A stretch of DNA of 64,000 nt from Agriotes lineatus. Taxonomy: Eukaryota; Arthropoda; Insecta; Coleoptera; Elateridae. Positions 1 through 10,514 of this stretch are shown here, in pieces. How positions within the stretch are numbered: the first letter of the stretch is position 1; the number at the start of each line of letters is the position of its first letter. The notes beneath the pieces were generated by a model. It did no database searches and had not been told where the DNA came from. It was given only the letters and a program-made list of their open reading frames with translations. The stretch spans positions 1 to 64,000 of the forward strand of contig CALNHX010003554.1 of the NCBI GenBank assembly GCA_940337035.1, in the 5' to 3' direction. A program made the position numbers and the translations under genes.

Positions 1-220
1 TGCTGTGATGTCGTCATTGTCACTTGTGGCTATTGGGCTATTGCAGACAGAAATGCGAAAAAGGAAGCGCTTTGCAGTCGTGTTACGATCAACCGGTCAC
101 ACCCACCGTAGAAAGAGCGAAGCTGCTGCACTGGCTGTTGCTACCACACAGACAGACCAATGAAAAAAAATATGTTTTTTGGGATCAGGGGACTCTAAAA
201 CGTGAAGATCTGTTAAAAAC

Positions 221-1837
221 TCAATTTCGAATTTTTGGGGTGAATCTAAAAAGAATTCCGCAGGTATTGATGGTGTTCCATGCTCTTTGCTTACAATTGC
301 AGCCGATTTTATCGCTCCAGTTCTTACTGAATTAATTAATGACTCATTTGCTGAAGGCATATTTCCCAGCTACCTAAAGATGGCAGTAGTAAAACCAATT
401 TTTAAAAAAGGTGACTCCACTAAAATTGATAATTATAGGGCAATATCATTGTTGTCAGTATTTTCCAAAGTATATGAAAAAGCATTCTACTGTAGACTTT
501 TCAAGTATTTGAACGACAACGACCTATTAGCCGATAATCAATATGGTTTTCGGCCTCACCGATCTACTATGCATGCTATTACAGCATTAACTAATAATGT
601 TATTCAAAACTTAGAGAAAAGCAAGAAAATTGTGGGCATCTGTTTCGACTTCTCCCGTGCTTTCGACACGGTGCCCCACGATGGTCTTGTTTTCAAGTTG
701 CGCTTACTTGGTGTTGAGGGCCCGGCACTCAATTGGTTGATCTCCTACTTATCTGAGCGCTCACAGATAGTTGTGCTAAAAAATGGCAGTGGTACTGAGT
801 TTCATTCTGATTTACTAAAAGTGGGTACTGGGGTTCCGCAAGGGAGCGTCCTTGGTCCCTTGCTTTTCCTAATTTTTCTTAATGACGTTGTCAGCAAATT
901 AAACTCTGATTTTATTGTCTTATTCGCTGACGATACTTCAGCTGTTATTACGGGTGATAATTTTGATGAATTGAGTGCCAGGGCTTCAGATTGTGTGCTC
1001 AAAATGCAGAAGTACAGTTCCGACAATGGTCTTCTATTAAATAAAAATAAAACGGAAGTAATTCCTTTTTCTGTCCGTGATCCTCAATACAGCTTGTTGG
1101 TTAAGTTGAACGGCAAAACTCTCCAAAACAGTCAAGCTATTCGTCTATTAGGCGTTCAGTTGGATTCAGCTTTGTCATGGTTCGACCACATAAATAAAGT
1201 CATGAAAGGCTTATCAACGCACAGTTACGTACTTTGGAGAATAAGAGCCTGCGTGGACAAAGATGTACTTCTGTCTTATTATTATGCGTATGTTAACTCA
1301 ACACTTTCTTATGGAATTACCTGCTGGGGTAATTCTAAACATATTAACGATGTTCTTGTAGCGCAAAAGAGGGTTGTGAGAACTATTTGCTATGCAAGTC
1401 AACATGAGTCTTGTCGACCATTTTTCAAAAAACTGGGTATTTTAACTGTAATATCCATATATATACTACAATCTGTAGTATACATCAGAACTAATCTCCA
1501 CAAATACTCGGTAGTAAGTGACAACCATTCTTATAATTCCCGTTATGGTAAAACACTTGTTATACCTAAGCATTCTCTGACTAAGAGTACAAATAGTTCT
1601 TACATCCTGCCAATTAAATTGTATAACCACCTGCCAAACTCAATCAAATGTATTGCAAATTTTAATTTATTTAAAAAACATGTTAAACTACTATTACTAG
1701 ATGAATGTATTTATTCTATAAAGGAATTTTTTGAGTGCCAATTTAAAAAACTGTGATTATCTGTTATATTTTGACGTTTCCGATATGCTGTAACTGTGTC
1801 TAAGGAAATAAATGAATTATTATTATTATTATTATAG
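221..1837 (+). mobile_element. 5'-incomplete non-LTR retrotransposon (CR1/Jockey group), RT and 3' tail
   Basis: An open frame from about 242 to 1756 encodes a reverse transcriptase from just before the first conserved block. Readable motifs are KNSAGIDGV (about 251), YRAISLL (about 437), CFDFSRAFDTVPHD, GVPQGSVLGPLLF and FADDTS, followed by the thumb and the C-terminal region typical of CR1/Daphne-like LINEs. The endonuclease half is absent, so the copy is either 5'-truncated or cut off by earlier sequence. After the stop at 1756 a short 3' UTR ends in a TTA/ATT microsatellite (1816-1836). Directly after the tail, minus-strand Jockey coding sequence resumes, so this LINE appears inserted head-to-head in the Jockey element. 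The RT frame is uninterrupted, suggesting a fairly young insertion. Clade assignment is by eye. Confidence 0.85.
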
Positions 1838-3676
1838 ACCAGACTGACTTCCGCCGTACTTGACCTGATAATACCTCTCATTGAGATATAAGTTAAATAG
1901 AAGGTAGTACTGGTGCGGCAGGGACTGTTTGATTTTGGCTGACATCAAGGAATACCGCAATATAATATCTTCGTTCTTCGAAGTCCTTCTCTATTACATC
2001 TACAACTCTGTGTATTTGTTCTAAGGTTGAATGTTCCTGACGAAACCCAAATTGATGCTGTGGGATAAGGGCTTCTTGTTCAATTATGGATGCCATTCTC
2101 TTTAGTATTGATCTCTCTAATACTTTTGACAGTATTGGTAGTAGCGTTATTGGCCTATAAGAAGTAACTTCATGTTCAGGTTTGTCCGGTTTCAATATTA
2201 GTATTATTTGGCCGAATTTCCATAGCATTGGAAAGTACTGCAGTCTTAAGACTGCATTGAAGATTTGTAACATACACATTATAGCTATGTGGGGCAGTTC
2301 CTTCAGTGGTTTGTCAGTGATTAGGTCAAACCCGGGTGCTTTTTTGTTGTTTAAATGTGTGATTTCAGTTTTAATTTCTTCAGGGGTGAAGGATTTTATT
2401 GGTGGGCTTAGTTGTAAAGGAGCTTGCAGGTAGTCTGCAATCTCTTGTTTCCCTTCAGCGGTAGTAGTTGCGGGATGCGGTTTGAATATTGTTGATAGGT
2501 GTTCCGCAAAAAGTATTGCTTTCTGAATTTCTGATCTTGCCCAGGAGCCGTCGACCTTTCTAATTGGTGGAATAGAAGTACGGATTTTTTTTAAATTTCT
2601 TTGTCGCCTTCCAAAGCGTGTAATTGTTATTTGCAGAAGGGGATAGAGAGCTAACATATTCATTAAATGTTAGATTTTTCCATTCCCTTAAAGCTATTTT
2701 TAACTTTCTGGTTAGTCTATTTAGGTTATTTTTGTCCATGGGGTTGCTTGTTTGCTGCCAGATTTGCCTGGCTCTTCTTTTGTCTGCAATTCTGGTTTTA
2801 ATGTATAGTGGATAGTTTTCAATAACTTCTGATTGTTTGTGGCTCGACGGCGTTGAGTAGTAGGCTGCGTTTTGTATGTTTTTTGTTAGTTGGTCTACTG
2901 CATTGTCGATTTCATCTACTGTTTTTAATGAGATTTTAATTGTTGTAGTGTCCGTTAAATACTCCCTGAACAGGTCCCAGTTTGTGTGCATGTTGTGGAG
3001 GGATGGAAGTTTTTGCTTTGTAATAATAGAAGTGCTAATGGTTACTATTATAGCTAAATGATCTGATAGAAGGTCAAATGACGTTTCTACTTTACAGTAT
3101 CTTGGGGATAGTCCTTTGGTAACAAAGAAGTCTACAGCATCAGGTACTTTAAAGTCAGTCGGCCAGTATGTGGGTTCCCCGGTGTATAGGTAGTTGTAGT
3201 TGTTTGCCAGTGCAGCCTTGTGTAATTTGCGCCGTTTGGTGGTTGTTAGCCTGGAGCCCCAGATTGGATTTTTGACGTTATAGTCACCGCCGGAGATGAA
3301 TCTGCTGTCTAGTTTTTTGAAGAATGCTTCATAATGATTTTGTTTTATAGAGTGCCTAGGCGGACTGTATATCGAAGTAACTATTAGTGAACCACTAGAA
3401 CTTTGGACGTTGATTGTAGTTCCTTGTATATAGTAGGTTACGAACCCTTCCATGACATAGTGAGTTATTTTGTTATTTATAATAATTGCCGAGCCAGTAT
3501 GAGCTGTTCCGTCGGGGTGGTTGGTGTGGTATGTGTAGTTGTGGATATCCTTTCCTTAAAGTGAGTTTCGGAGATCAATAAGATATCAATTTTTTTTCGT
3601 TTAAGAATAGTTCGACTAGTAAACGATGCTGTATTAACCCATTTGCATTCCAGAACGCTACTCGGAGAGAGTCCAT
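1837..3676 (-). pseudogene. Jockey-clade LINE ORF2 (endonuclease + partial reverse transcriptase), decayed
   Basis: Reading the minus strand from an ATG at 3676, the AP-endonuclease domain begins MDSLRVAFWNANGL and carries LLISETHF; a one-base frameshift lies near 3560, after which the reading continues through HTNHPDGTAH and a long endonuclease frame (3453-2560). A second frameshift near 2600 leads into the RT (2663-1893) with YRPITLLPILSK, FGFRQEHST and VFLDVSQ. Just after VFLDVSQ about ten codons of the RT palm are missing and the frame shifts again; Jockey-like sequence (QYYLLFN, RYYQVKYGGSQSG) continues up to 1837, where the tail of the plus-strand LINE abuts. The remaining RT would lie outside the window. 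Jockey assignment rests on the endonuclease/RT motifs and the gag ORF upstream. Confidence 0.85.
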
Positions 3677-3959
3677 TATTGGTTTTTGGTAACTAACGTA
3701 GTACGCAGCTTTAACATCATGCTGTTTTGGTTCATTAGCTGATTGAACATTGTTTCAAACTTGGATAGGAATTGTGAAAGTGAGATGTCGTTGCTGTTGG
3801 TATTTTGGGTTGAATTGTTATTTTGATGGCTTGTCAGAATTTGTGAGTAGGTTGGACCATTTACGTTTGCGGAATATACACGTTGAGCAGTAATCGGTAT
3901 ATTAGGCTTTCTTATACCTTGTGTTTCTAATAAGGTAGCTGGCTTTCCTCTATTTAGCA

Positions 3960-4835
3960 GTAGTTGTTAGTATACCTGGCATCCCTTATAGCTTGCCGGG
4001 TGTGGTCCTTGACACAGCGCACACTTGGCTGGAGATTATCTCTGTTTTTTGCAGGTGGTAGTGCTGTGCTCTTCACCACACTTGACGCACAAGTAGGGTT
4101 TGTGCAGTATCTTTGACTGTGACCATAGGATTGGCATCTGGTGCACTGTATGATTGAATTTTTTTACGAGGCGGTTCAACGGTTCAACCATTATCATTTG
4201 GTGGTTAATGTGTTTTATTTCGTATACCTTTTTGTTGTTGTCAGCAGATTCAAGGTCCACAAAGAACATAGGTAGGGGCGTCTTTGTTACACTGTGGCGG
4301 ACATTCATGAAGTTACGCACCTTGTGGCCCTGCTTGTTTAATTCAGTATGATGGATATTTCTAAGTACCACTATGTAGGCTCTTTCTTCTTTTATCTGAT
4401 AGGTGTGATGTACAATTCCCTCGTCTCGGAGATGTGTAATTAATTTTCTGTATGCCTCAGGAGTGTTTGCATTGATTTTAATGGTATTGTTTGATTGAGC
4501 CTTTGTAAAAGATTGCTCTCTTTCTATTACTTTTGTTAGGTTTTCAAGCATTTTTGCGTAATTTGTTACACCATATATAAATATTGGGGGGGGGTTCTTG
4601 TCCACGCTTATTGCTGGCGCTTGCGTTGCATCGTTGGTACTAATGTTGGCTAATTAATTGAATCTGTTTTGGTGTGCAGTCAGATTATCCATTACTTGAT
4701 TTGTCGCAGATTTTTGTGTAAATAGTTTGCGTTTTTTAACATGTTGCCAGTCGTGTTGGTTATCTGTTATGTCCTCGTCGGATTCTTCTGCAGGGTTTGA
4801 TTGTGTGTTGACAGATACTCAAGGGTTATAACTTA
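3960..4835 (-). pseudogene. Jockey-clade LINE ORF1 (gag-like), main part
   Basis: A 189-residue minus frame (4605-4036) matches the gag-like ORF1 of Jockey elements: the PRE_C2HC-type region (IFIYGVTNY, EERAYIVVLRNIH, FFVDLE) followed by a zinc knuckle CVKCGEEHSTTTC. Downstream in another frame a second knuckle reads CALCQGPHPASYKGCQVY (about 4015-3960). Upstream (about 4820-4680) a third frame gives a Trp-Gln-His-Val-Lys-Lys-Arg-Lys segment typical of the N-terminal part. The product would bind the element RNA in a ribonucleoprotein. Frameshifts and stops show it is dead. It is separated from its N-terminus by a foldback repeat at 4842-5285. Confidence 0.8.
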
Positions 4836-4841
4836 TAAGCT

Positions 4842-5285
4842 TGACTATTCAATTCACCTGTCGTGTGTCAAAAAGTGACCAATGAAAATCCAGAATTCTG
4901 ACGTTTCTTGACCAATCAAAAAAATATCAGTGGATATATCTTCCTAGAAGGTATTCAAGTGACTATTTTTAACAAATGCGATTTTTATTAGAAAATGTCA
5001 ATATTAGTGTTCTGTTACTATAGAAATTGCGTAGTTTGTTGCTAGATTCACTGAAAACTAATTTGAAAAGGTAGTTTGGTTCATTAAATAGTCCCTCGAA
5101 TACCATTCTTAGTCAAAGTTAAGTAGATTATTTTTGCAGTGGTATCACTACTCATGTCCATTGCGCTTGGGATTAGGACTCGTGCTAGCGCACTCGTCCT
5201 AATCGTAACAAAGCGCAATGGACATTCGTGACACCACTGCAAAAATAGTCGACATAACTTTGACTACTCATGGTATTATAAGTGA
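4842..5285. repeat. Foldback repeat family A, copy 1
   Basis: This 444-bp block recurs at 58302-58744 with only about ten differences. Its 3' half is a long inverted repeat (about 5099-5277) centred on GACTCGTGCTAGCGCACTCGTC, with arms of about 80 nt. It sits inside Jockey ORF1, so it behaves as a mobile non-autonomous element. The ends have weak inverted similarity (ACTTATAA on the left, TTATAAGT on the right); no clear target duplication was found. Confidence 0.85.
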
Positions 5286-5503
5286 TTATTTACTGGTACG
5301 AAAGAAGGTGTATTAGTGAGGGCTGGAAATGCTGACATGCAATTTTGATATTGAACTGGTGGTGCACAGGAATTGTTTGGTGCGAAATGTAGAATCCCAA
5401 GATTTTGAGTTGTTTGTTGATTCCCAAACACCGGTTGTTGCATGATATATGGGATTTGAGATTGTGGTTGTGATAAGTACATATTCGGATCGTTATATTG
5501 CAT
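5276..5503 (-). pseudogene. Probable N-terminal piece of the Jockey ORF1, cut off by the foldback
   Basis: A Gln/Asn/Pro-rich minus frame starting at an ATG at 5503 (MQYNDPNMYLSQPQ...) runs up to the edge of the foldback repeat. Low-complexity Q/N/P-rich N-termini are common in Jockey gag proteins, and its orientation and position fit the missing start of ORF1. No conserved domain is visible, so the link to the Jockey element is inferred from position only. Confidence 0.4.
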
Positions 5504-6056
5504 ATTTCGCCGAAGCAGAGTTTGGAAATTTATTTAAAAATATTAAACTTTTAATAAGGTTATTAGGTGTATTTTACTTACACATTTAGGTATAAGTTGT
5601 GCAGCGCTATCTGCAAGGCCACCGCTGTACGGTTATGCCGCATTTACTTAAACTTATGATTTTATAGCACGTTATCGCTTAAACATTTGTGAACTGGGGC
5701 TTCGATTAGCACGTCTTAACGGTTTGGTTAGACGTGTGAGACTGAGTGTAAAAGATTATGACAGAAAACATTCCCCTGCCTTGCATAAACTACTTACCCC
5801 TTTTGAATCATACCAACTGTTCCCCGGTCACCTATATAAAAATTGAGTAGATATACCAAATTACACCAAATTTGTTTTATCTATACTACTTTAATTAAAA
5901 AACTCCGTGTTTTTTATTACCTTTCTCAGGGCTATAGCTTCCTTATGACGCATTTCCGGACCTATATTTATATAAAAAATTTAATGAAATTAAATCTACT
6001 TACCGTTGGCAAACTTTGTAAAGAGGCTAGCGAACGACCCTGTATACCATGTGGTC
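5504..6056. other. No gene recognised
   Basis: AT-rich sequence without a convincing coding region. The part nearest 5503 may be the 5' UTR of the Jockey element. A short open frame at 5843-6061 has no recognisable features. Confidence 0.4.
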
Positions 6057-6258
6057 AATAAGAAATTACATAAGGGTTGGCCATGGAAAGCAAAACTATT
6101 GCCAACAGCAAGCTTTAGAGACAGCAAACTTTAGAATTTCCATAGCAGATTATAATATAAACTTATAGCAACAACAACAATGACAGTTAATGAATTCTAA
6201 AGCTTGCTGTTTACATTAATTTTAGTTTCTATGACCAATTTATGTAATTTCTTTTTGA
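6057..6258. repeat. Foldback (palindromic) element
   Basis: The left arm, with GTCAATAAGAAATTACATAA and GCAAGCTTTAGA, pairs with the right arm carrying TCTAAAGCTTGC and TTTATGTAATTTCTT. The arms are imperfect and separated by a short AT-rich loop. It carries no ORF and looks like a MITE. Confidence 0.65.
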
Positions 6259-6377
6259 ACACAGAGTACTTGCATTGTAGAACCGGCCCTTAATCCGCTA
6301 AACGGAAAGGCATGATGTTTTTATTTAACTTTATAAAATCCACTTTATGGTTGAGTACATGATAGACATCCTGAAAG

Positions 6378-6521
6378 AATAGTATATTACATACCGAGGT
6401 GGAAAGTGTTTCATTACTATCGAGAGATTAAGTAAGTGGTAAACTTCGAAACGCGACGCATCGAGATTAAGTTTATTCGTGACAGAAATGAAACTTTTCA
6501 CCTTGATATGTATACTATTTT
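6378..6521. repeat. Foldback (palindromic) element
   Basis: Inverted arms GAATAGTATATTACATACC ... GGTGGAAAGTGTTTCAT on the left and ATGAAACTTTTCACC ... GATATGTATACTATTTT on the right enclose two copies of a CGAGA(G)ATTAAGT motif. No coding sequence. Interpreted as a short MITE. Confidence 0.65.
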
Positions 6522-8600
6522 ATTCACAACAACTTTATTCTAAACAAGAATTGGAAAAATGGATTTGACAGTTCTTCAAAACTGACGTTCAACTAATATA
6601 CAATAGAGCGAAAATTCGTTGTCCTGACAGCGGTTGGGAAATGACTACTTCCCATACGCTGTTGTGGTAACCCACTTCGCAATCGGGGTAGGAAGTAAAA
6701 TTTTTGTATTTAGCAGTTTTCCTCCTTTGTTTCGTTCATTGGCGTATTTTATGATCGTCAATTAAAATTCATGTGTTTGTTTGCCGCATGCTGACGTAAG
6801 TCAGCTTATCATATTTTAATTACTCTTTGCCTCCAAAGTTTCGGCCGTTCGTACGGACCGGGGCTCCCCTGTTCTGGACGCGGATGTGGTTGCTTCATAT
6901 GGTGTAATTTTTATACTTTCATGCAAGTTAGAGAGAGAGAGCGCAAGCCTGTCTTCCGGCTCTTCCCCGCTTATGTAGTCCGAGTCTGTCATTCATCGTC
7001 CCGCTCTAAGAGAGACAAGTGTTTTTTTTGCTAAGCGCGGGCCTCGGCGTCTCGCGCCCCGTCGAAATGCGTTTGTGTTAGAATGCTTCTTTTGACTAGC
7101 TTCGATATTAGATTAAGTGCTGTCTTTTGATGTTGTGTTGTGGTTGCTTTGTTGGAGTCGTGTCGCTGAGAAACCATCTGAGAGACTATAAGAAAATATG
7201 GCAGCGGTATTACCCATATCAGCAGTTTGCAGTTTGCAGACCGCAAGTTCACGCCTTGGGGCGGATTCACTTCTGGGGTCGCACGTAACGCTCGCCTATG
7301 TCAAAAAAGGCTTAGCCGGTCGTAAAACTGCTCATCGTTAATGAAGCCTTCCATTGCTCCCGTACGTAGAGGATTAATCCTATCTGCTCCTCTTGCTGGT
7401 TCGGGCAGCGTCTTGGTTCATTGAAGCCATGTCCCTGCATCCCGTTGAATAGATCAAGCAGTTGCTGTTTCGCTGGCCCGCGCCTTCGTTGGACAATCAA
7501 GCAATAGCTCCCGAGATCTCTAAGCCAGGTGCTGTTATTAGATTTTACAGTAAATTTCAATCTGTTCAGTACTGCGCCATTCTCGATTTGTGTGATGCAG
7601 TATGTCAGCTGTGCTAAATTTAAATTGTCTGTGTGGCGTATTTTCAGTTGGTAACGTCGCATTGATAGATTTTTTTATATTTCTCAACGGAACGATATTA
7701 AGGCTATTTATGTAACTTTGGTTTTATGTTCAATGGTTAGCGTTTTTAATGTCATATGTGGACTTTGTTAATGCCCGACTGCTTTGATAATTGTTTACTA
7801 AATGTTAACCAACCCCTTTGCATTTAATTTGATGTTTGTAAAACGATTTTGTCTTGGTTTCTTTTCAACTAATACATTTTTTTCTAAATTAGTCTTGCGT
7901 TCTTATTGCATATATCTCATGTTGCATGCGAAGTTAGTAGTTGGTGTGGTGTTTTTCTTTTGTAAAAAGCTTTTAGGGAAGCTGAAGTAATACATGTAAG
8001 GTAAGTTCACCGATGCTGCACGTTGGCTAGAATCGAACACTGCAAACCTTTTAAGCTCTTCACTCTTTCCACTTTTGAGTGAGGAAATTTTTACCGATCT
8101 AAAAGTGGTGGCGCCTGGCATTTAACATCTTTAGTGATCATCATCTCGCCCTAATTGGCATCATTTGTAGCGAACCGCCCTTCTCCCTGATGTCTGAACC
8201 GGACAAATTAGCCTGTTACAGGGTAATTTAGGTGTGAGCTATGTAATCTTTTCTTTAACGTATCGTAACGCTCTGTTTGGGCTGTAACAAATGACCTTAT
8301 TACATAATATGGCAAAAATTAGGAAATATTGCTACATTGCCTCAATAAATGGAACAATTGTATACTATCATTTATTTTTCAGGGGGAAAGGAGCCCAACT
8401 TAACAAATAAACTAGTTCTTGGCCATCTGCAAAAATGTCTGTTTGTTAGCAACAATACACACTGTGTTCAATGTCTACGATAATAATGGATATAGTTCCC
8501 ATTGATAGCAACCACGGCAAAAATACTTTGGCGCATAAATTGTCGATGTCAGCTTGAGACAAATTATCTCATAGCTGTAGTAAAATATTGCTTAATTTTT
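6522..8600. other. Unassigned region with two weak minus-strand ORFs
   Basis: Two minus frames (7270-7031 and 7662-7312, the second 116 residues, starting MRRYQLKIRHTDNLNL) show no motif I recognise. The part at 6840-7060 is richer in GC than its surroundings and holds a short GA run (6932-6941). This could be a decayed retroelement or an unannotated exon, but there is no positive evidence for either. The rest is AT-rich with nothing recognised. Confidence 0.3.
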
Positions 8601-8619
8601 GTCTCGATTTTGATGGGGC

Positions 8620-9090
8620 ATGGTGGTTACTTAAAGCCTTCTGCAGTAAATCCCAAGCATTTTCTTCCAAAGTTAGGTCAAGTGAACGCGCTGATATTTC
8701 CAAATGCTGAATACCATAAGCTGCGAGGGTGTTGACACCATGCCAATTTTATGGGGAGGTGCGTTGTCATCTAAAAATACAAACGTTGAGCCAAAGGAAC
8801 CACAATATTTTCGAAAATAATATTCATATAACGTGTTAGTCTTGGTATTTTCAGAAATATACAGTGGCGTCCATAGATCCAAAGTAATATCAAATTGATG
8901 TACCTCTTGGACATAGCTGCAATGTCGTGAGATTTCTTAGGACCTCCACATGCGTAGATTCTAGATTCGCAGTGAAAATCAAATCGCGATTCATCTGTAA
9001 TATGTACAAAGTGCCACTCTGGTTCCCAGTGAATCCGTTCACGTGCCTGTCTATGCCGTGAAATTATAGGAACACCCCTTATGGGACGTC
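8620..9090 (-). pseudogene. Tc1/mariner-type transposase fragment
   Basis: Minus-strand reading gives WHFVHITDESRFDFHCESR around 9030-8970 (the first catalytic Asp lies in TDESRF), then after a frameshift LDLWTPLYISENTKTN, and FVFLDDNAPPHK around 8780-8745, which holds the second Asp of the DDE triad in the usual DNAPPH context. The final region (LDLTLEENAWD-like) follows in another frame. The N-terminal DNA-binding part is missing, and frameshifts show it is inactive. Confidence 0.75.
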
Positions 9091-9149
9091 AAGATACCAA
9101 CCCTATCGTTTGTAAGTCAAGCCAAGCTGGCTCAAGGCTTCGTTACAAA

Positions 9150-9756
9150 TTTTGCTTCATTCTTTTTATTTTATGTTAGTTGCTTCCAGTCTCTAACGCC
9201 CATTTCGTCCATATCCTTTTCAACTGCTTTCATCAATTTTTTTCTGGGCCTCCCTCTCTTTCTTCTTCCGATGATCACTTATGTTAGTGCTCGTTAGGTT
9301 GTTCTCTCTTGTAACATTCTTGCGACATGTTCCAGTCATCACATATTTTGTCCTTTTATATATCAGTTATCACTGGTTGTCTATATAGTTGCATTAATTC
9401 CATATTTCTAAGTCACCTTCTTTTCTTCCGCCATAAATCATTCTTAATACTTTCCTTGTACATACTTCAAGCATTTCTTTCTCATTTTTATTTAACTTCC
9501 ACAACTCTTTCCCGTAGGTCTTACGATTGTGTCATATATTCTGACCTTCATATTTCTCGAAACATATTTTTGTTCCAAACACCTTTCTTAGCCCACCTAC
9601 ACATTTTGAATCCTTAGCTATCTTCTCTTTTATTTCATATCTTTTCCCATTCTTGCTAGTTATTGTAATACCTAAATAATTACATTTGTCCACTTTTTCA
9701 AAACTGTACTGTGTCCCTTCCCCTGCCCCCATCACTATTTGTTTTATTTTGGATCC
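9150..9756 (-). pseudogene. RTE-like LINE, C-terminal part of RT ORF (split by BEL element)
   Basis: The minus frame 9735-9532 reads FEKVDKCNYLGITITSKNGK with the following thumb segment, and further downstream (about 9290-9170) RGRPRKKLMKAVEKDMDEMG and VRDWKQLT form the usual C-terminal GRP box of RTE-like ORFs. The upstream part continues on the other side of the BEL element at 14872-14960. Stops and frameshifts are present. Confidence 0.8.
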
Positions 9757-10425
9757 TGTTTAAACTTGTTTAAACACACATACATTTTAATAACAAAATT
9801 TACGAAGCCAGTCAGAAGTTCTAAATGTAATTCTGATTTCATAAACAAACAGTTTTAACCTCCAGTTTTACTTCATAATTTCGCAAGTTTATACGTAATT
9901 TATATCTGTTTTAAATCTTGAATTAAAACAGGCAAAATTCAGTTCCCATTTACGAAATTTTAAACGAATATTGTTTCGCCAACATTAAGTGAAAATGAAA
10001 CTCGGCGACCTAGAAAGCCAAGTTCAACGCTCAGCCTGCAAACCCATGCGGAAATATAAAAGCTTATCATGCTGAGTTGCGGTCTTTGCGGACCTTTAAA
10101 GGCGTTCTATTACACTATTATGAACTTTGATATTGTTACTTCGTTAAGCATTTTCATTGTATATAAATACAGGTTTATTTTTATAATAAAACAATCGACA
10201 TTTAATGTTTGATTCATTCACTACGTCGCCACTCCTATACCAAGCCATAATACTGTCGAGATGTGAGGCTGCATCTCAGAAGTGGTTTTACTGTCGTCCC
10301 TTTAAGTGCCATTGACTAAGCTGGCTTAAAGCGTAAATGCAGTCTCGTTTACGCGTTTAAAATTAGGGATAGAATCAGCGCAAAGTAACGGAATCCTGAA
10401 GCAGCCTCTCAGGCAATTCTGTTCA
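9757..10425 (+). repeat. 5' LTR of BEL/Pao-type element
   Basis: 669 bp, TGTTTAAAC...TTCA. It begins with two GTTTAAAC palindromes. A TATA-like AAATATAAAAGC lies near 10055 and AATAAAAC near 10185. It matches the 3' LTR apart from scattered substitutions and one or two single-base indels. Confidence 0.92.
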
Positions 10426-10443
10426 TGGTCCTTCGAGCCGGAT
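10426..10443 (+). promoter_or_regulatory. Primer-binding site, tRNA-Tyr-like
   Basis: TGGTCCTTCGAGCCGGAT directly follows the 5' LTR. It is complementary to the 3' end of a eukaryotic tRNA-Tyr (acceptor ending CGAAGGACCA) with one G:U position. The tRNA identity comes from general knowledge of the tRNA sequence. Confidence 0.75.
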
Positions 10444-10514
10444 CTGTCTCCAACTAACGAAAAAACACATCCCGAGAAGAAGACAACATCTGCCAACCAC
10501 CCAGTTCCCAGAAA

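Noticed and set aside
7312..7662. 116-codon minus ORF as a gene
   Set aside because: No domain, signal or splice context recognised; kept only as part of an unassigned region.
9327..9617. 96-codon plus-strand ORF
   Set aside because: Antisense of the RTE-like LINE C-terminus, which reads with conserved motifs on the minus strand.
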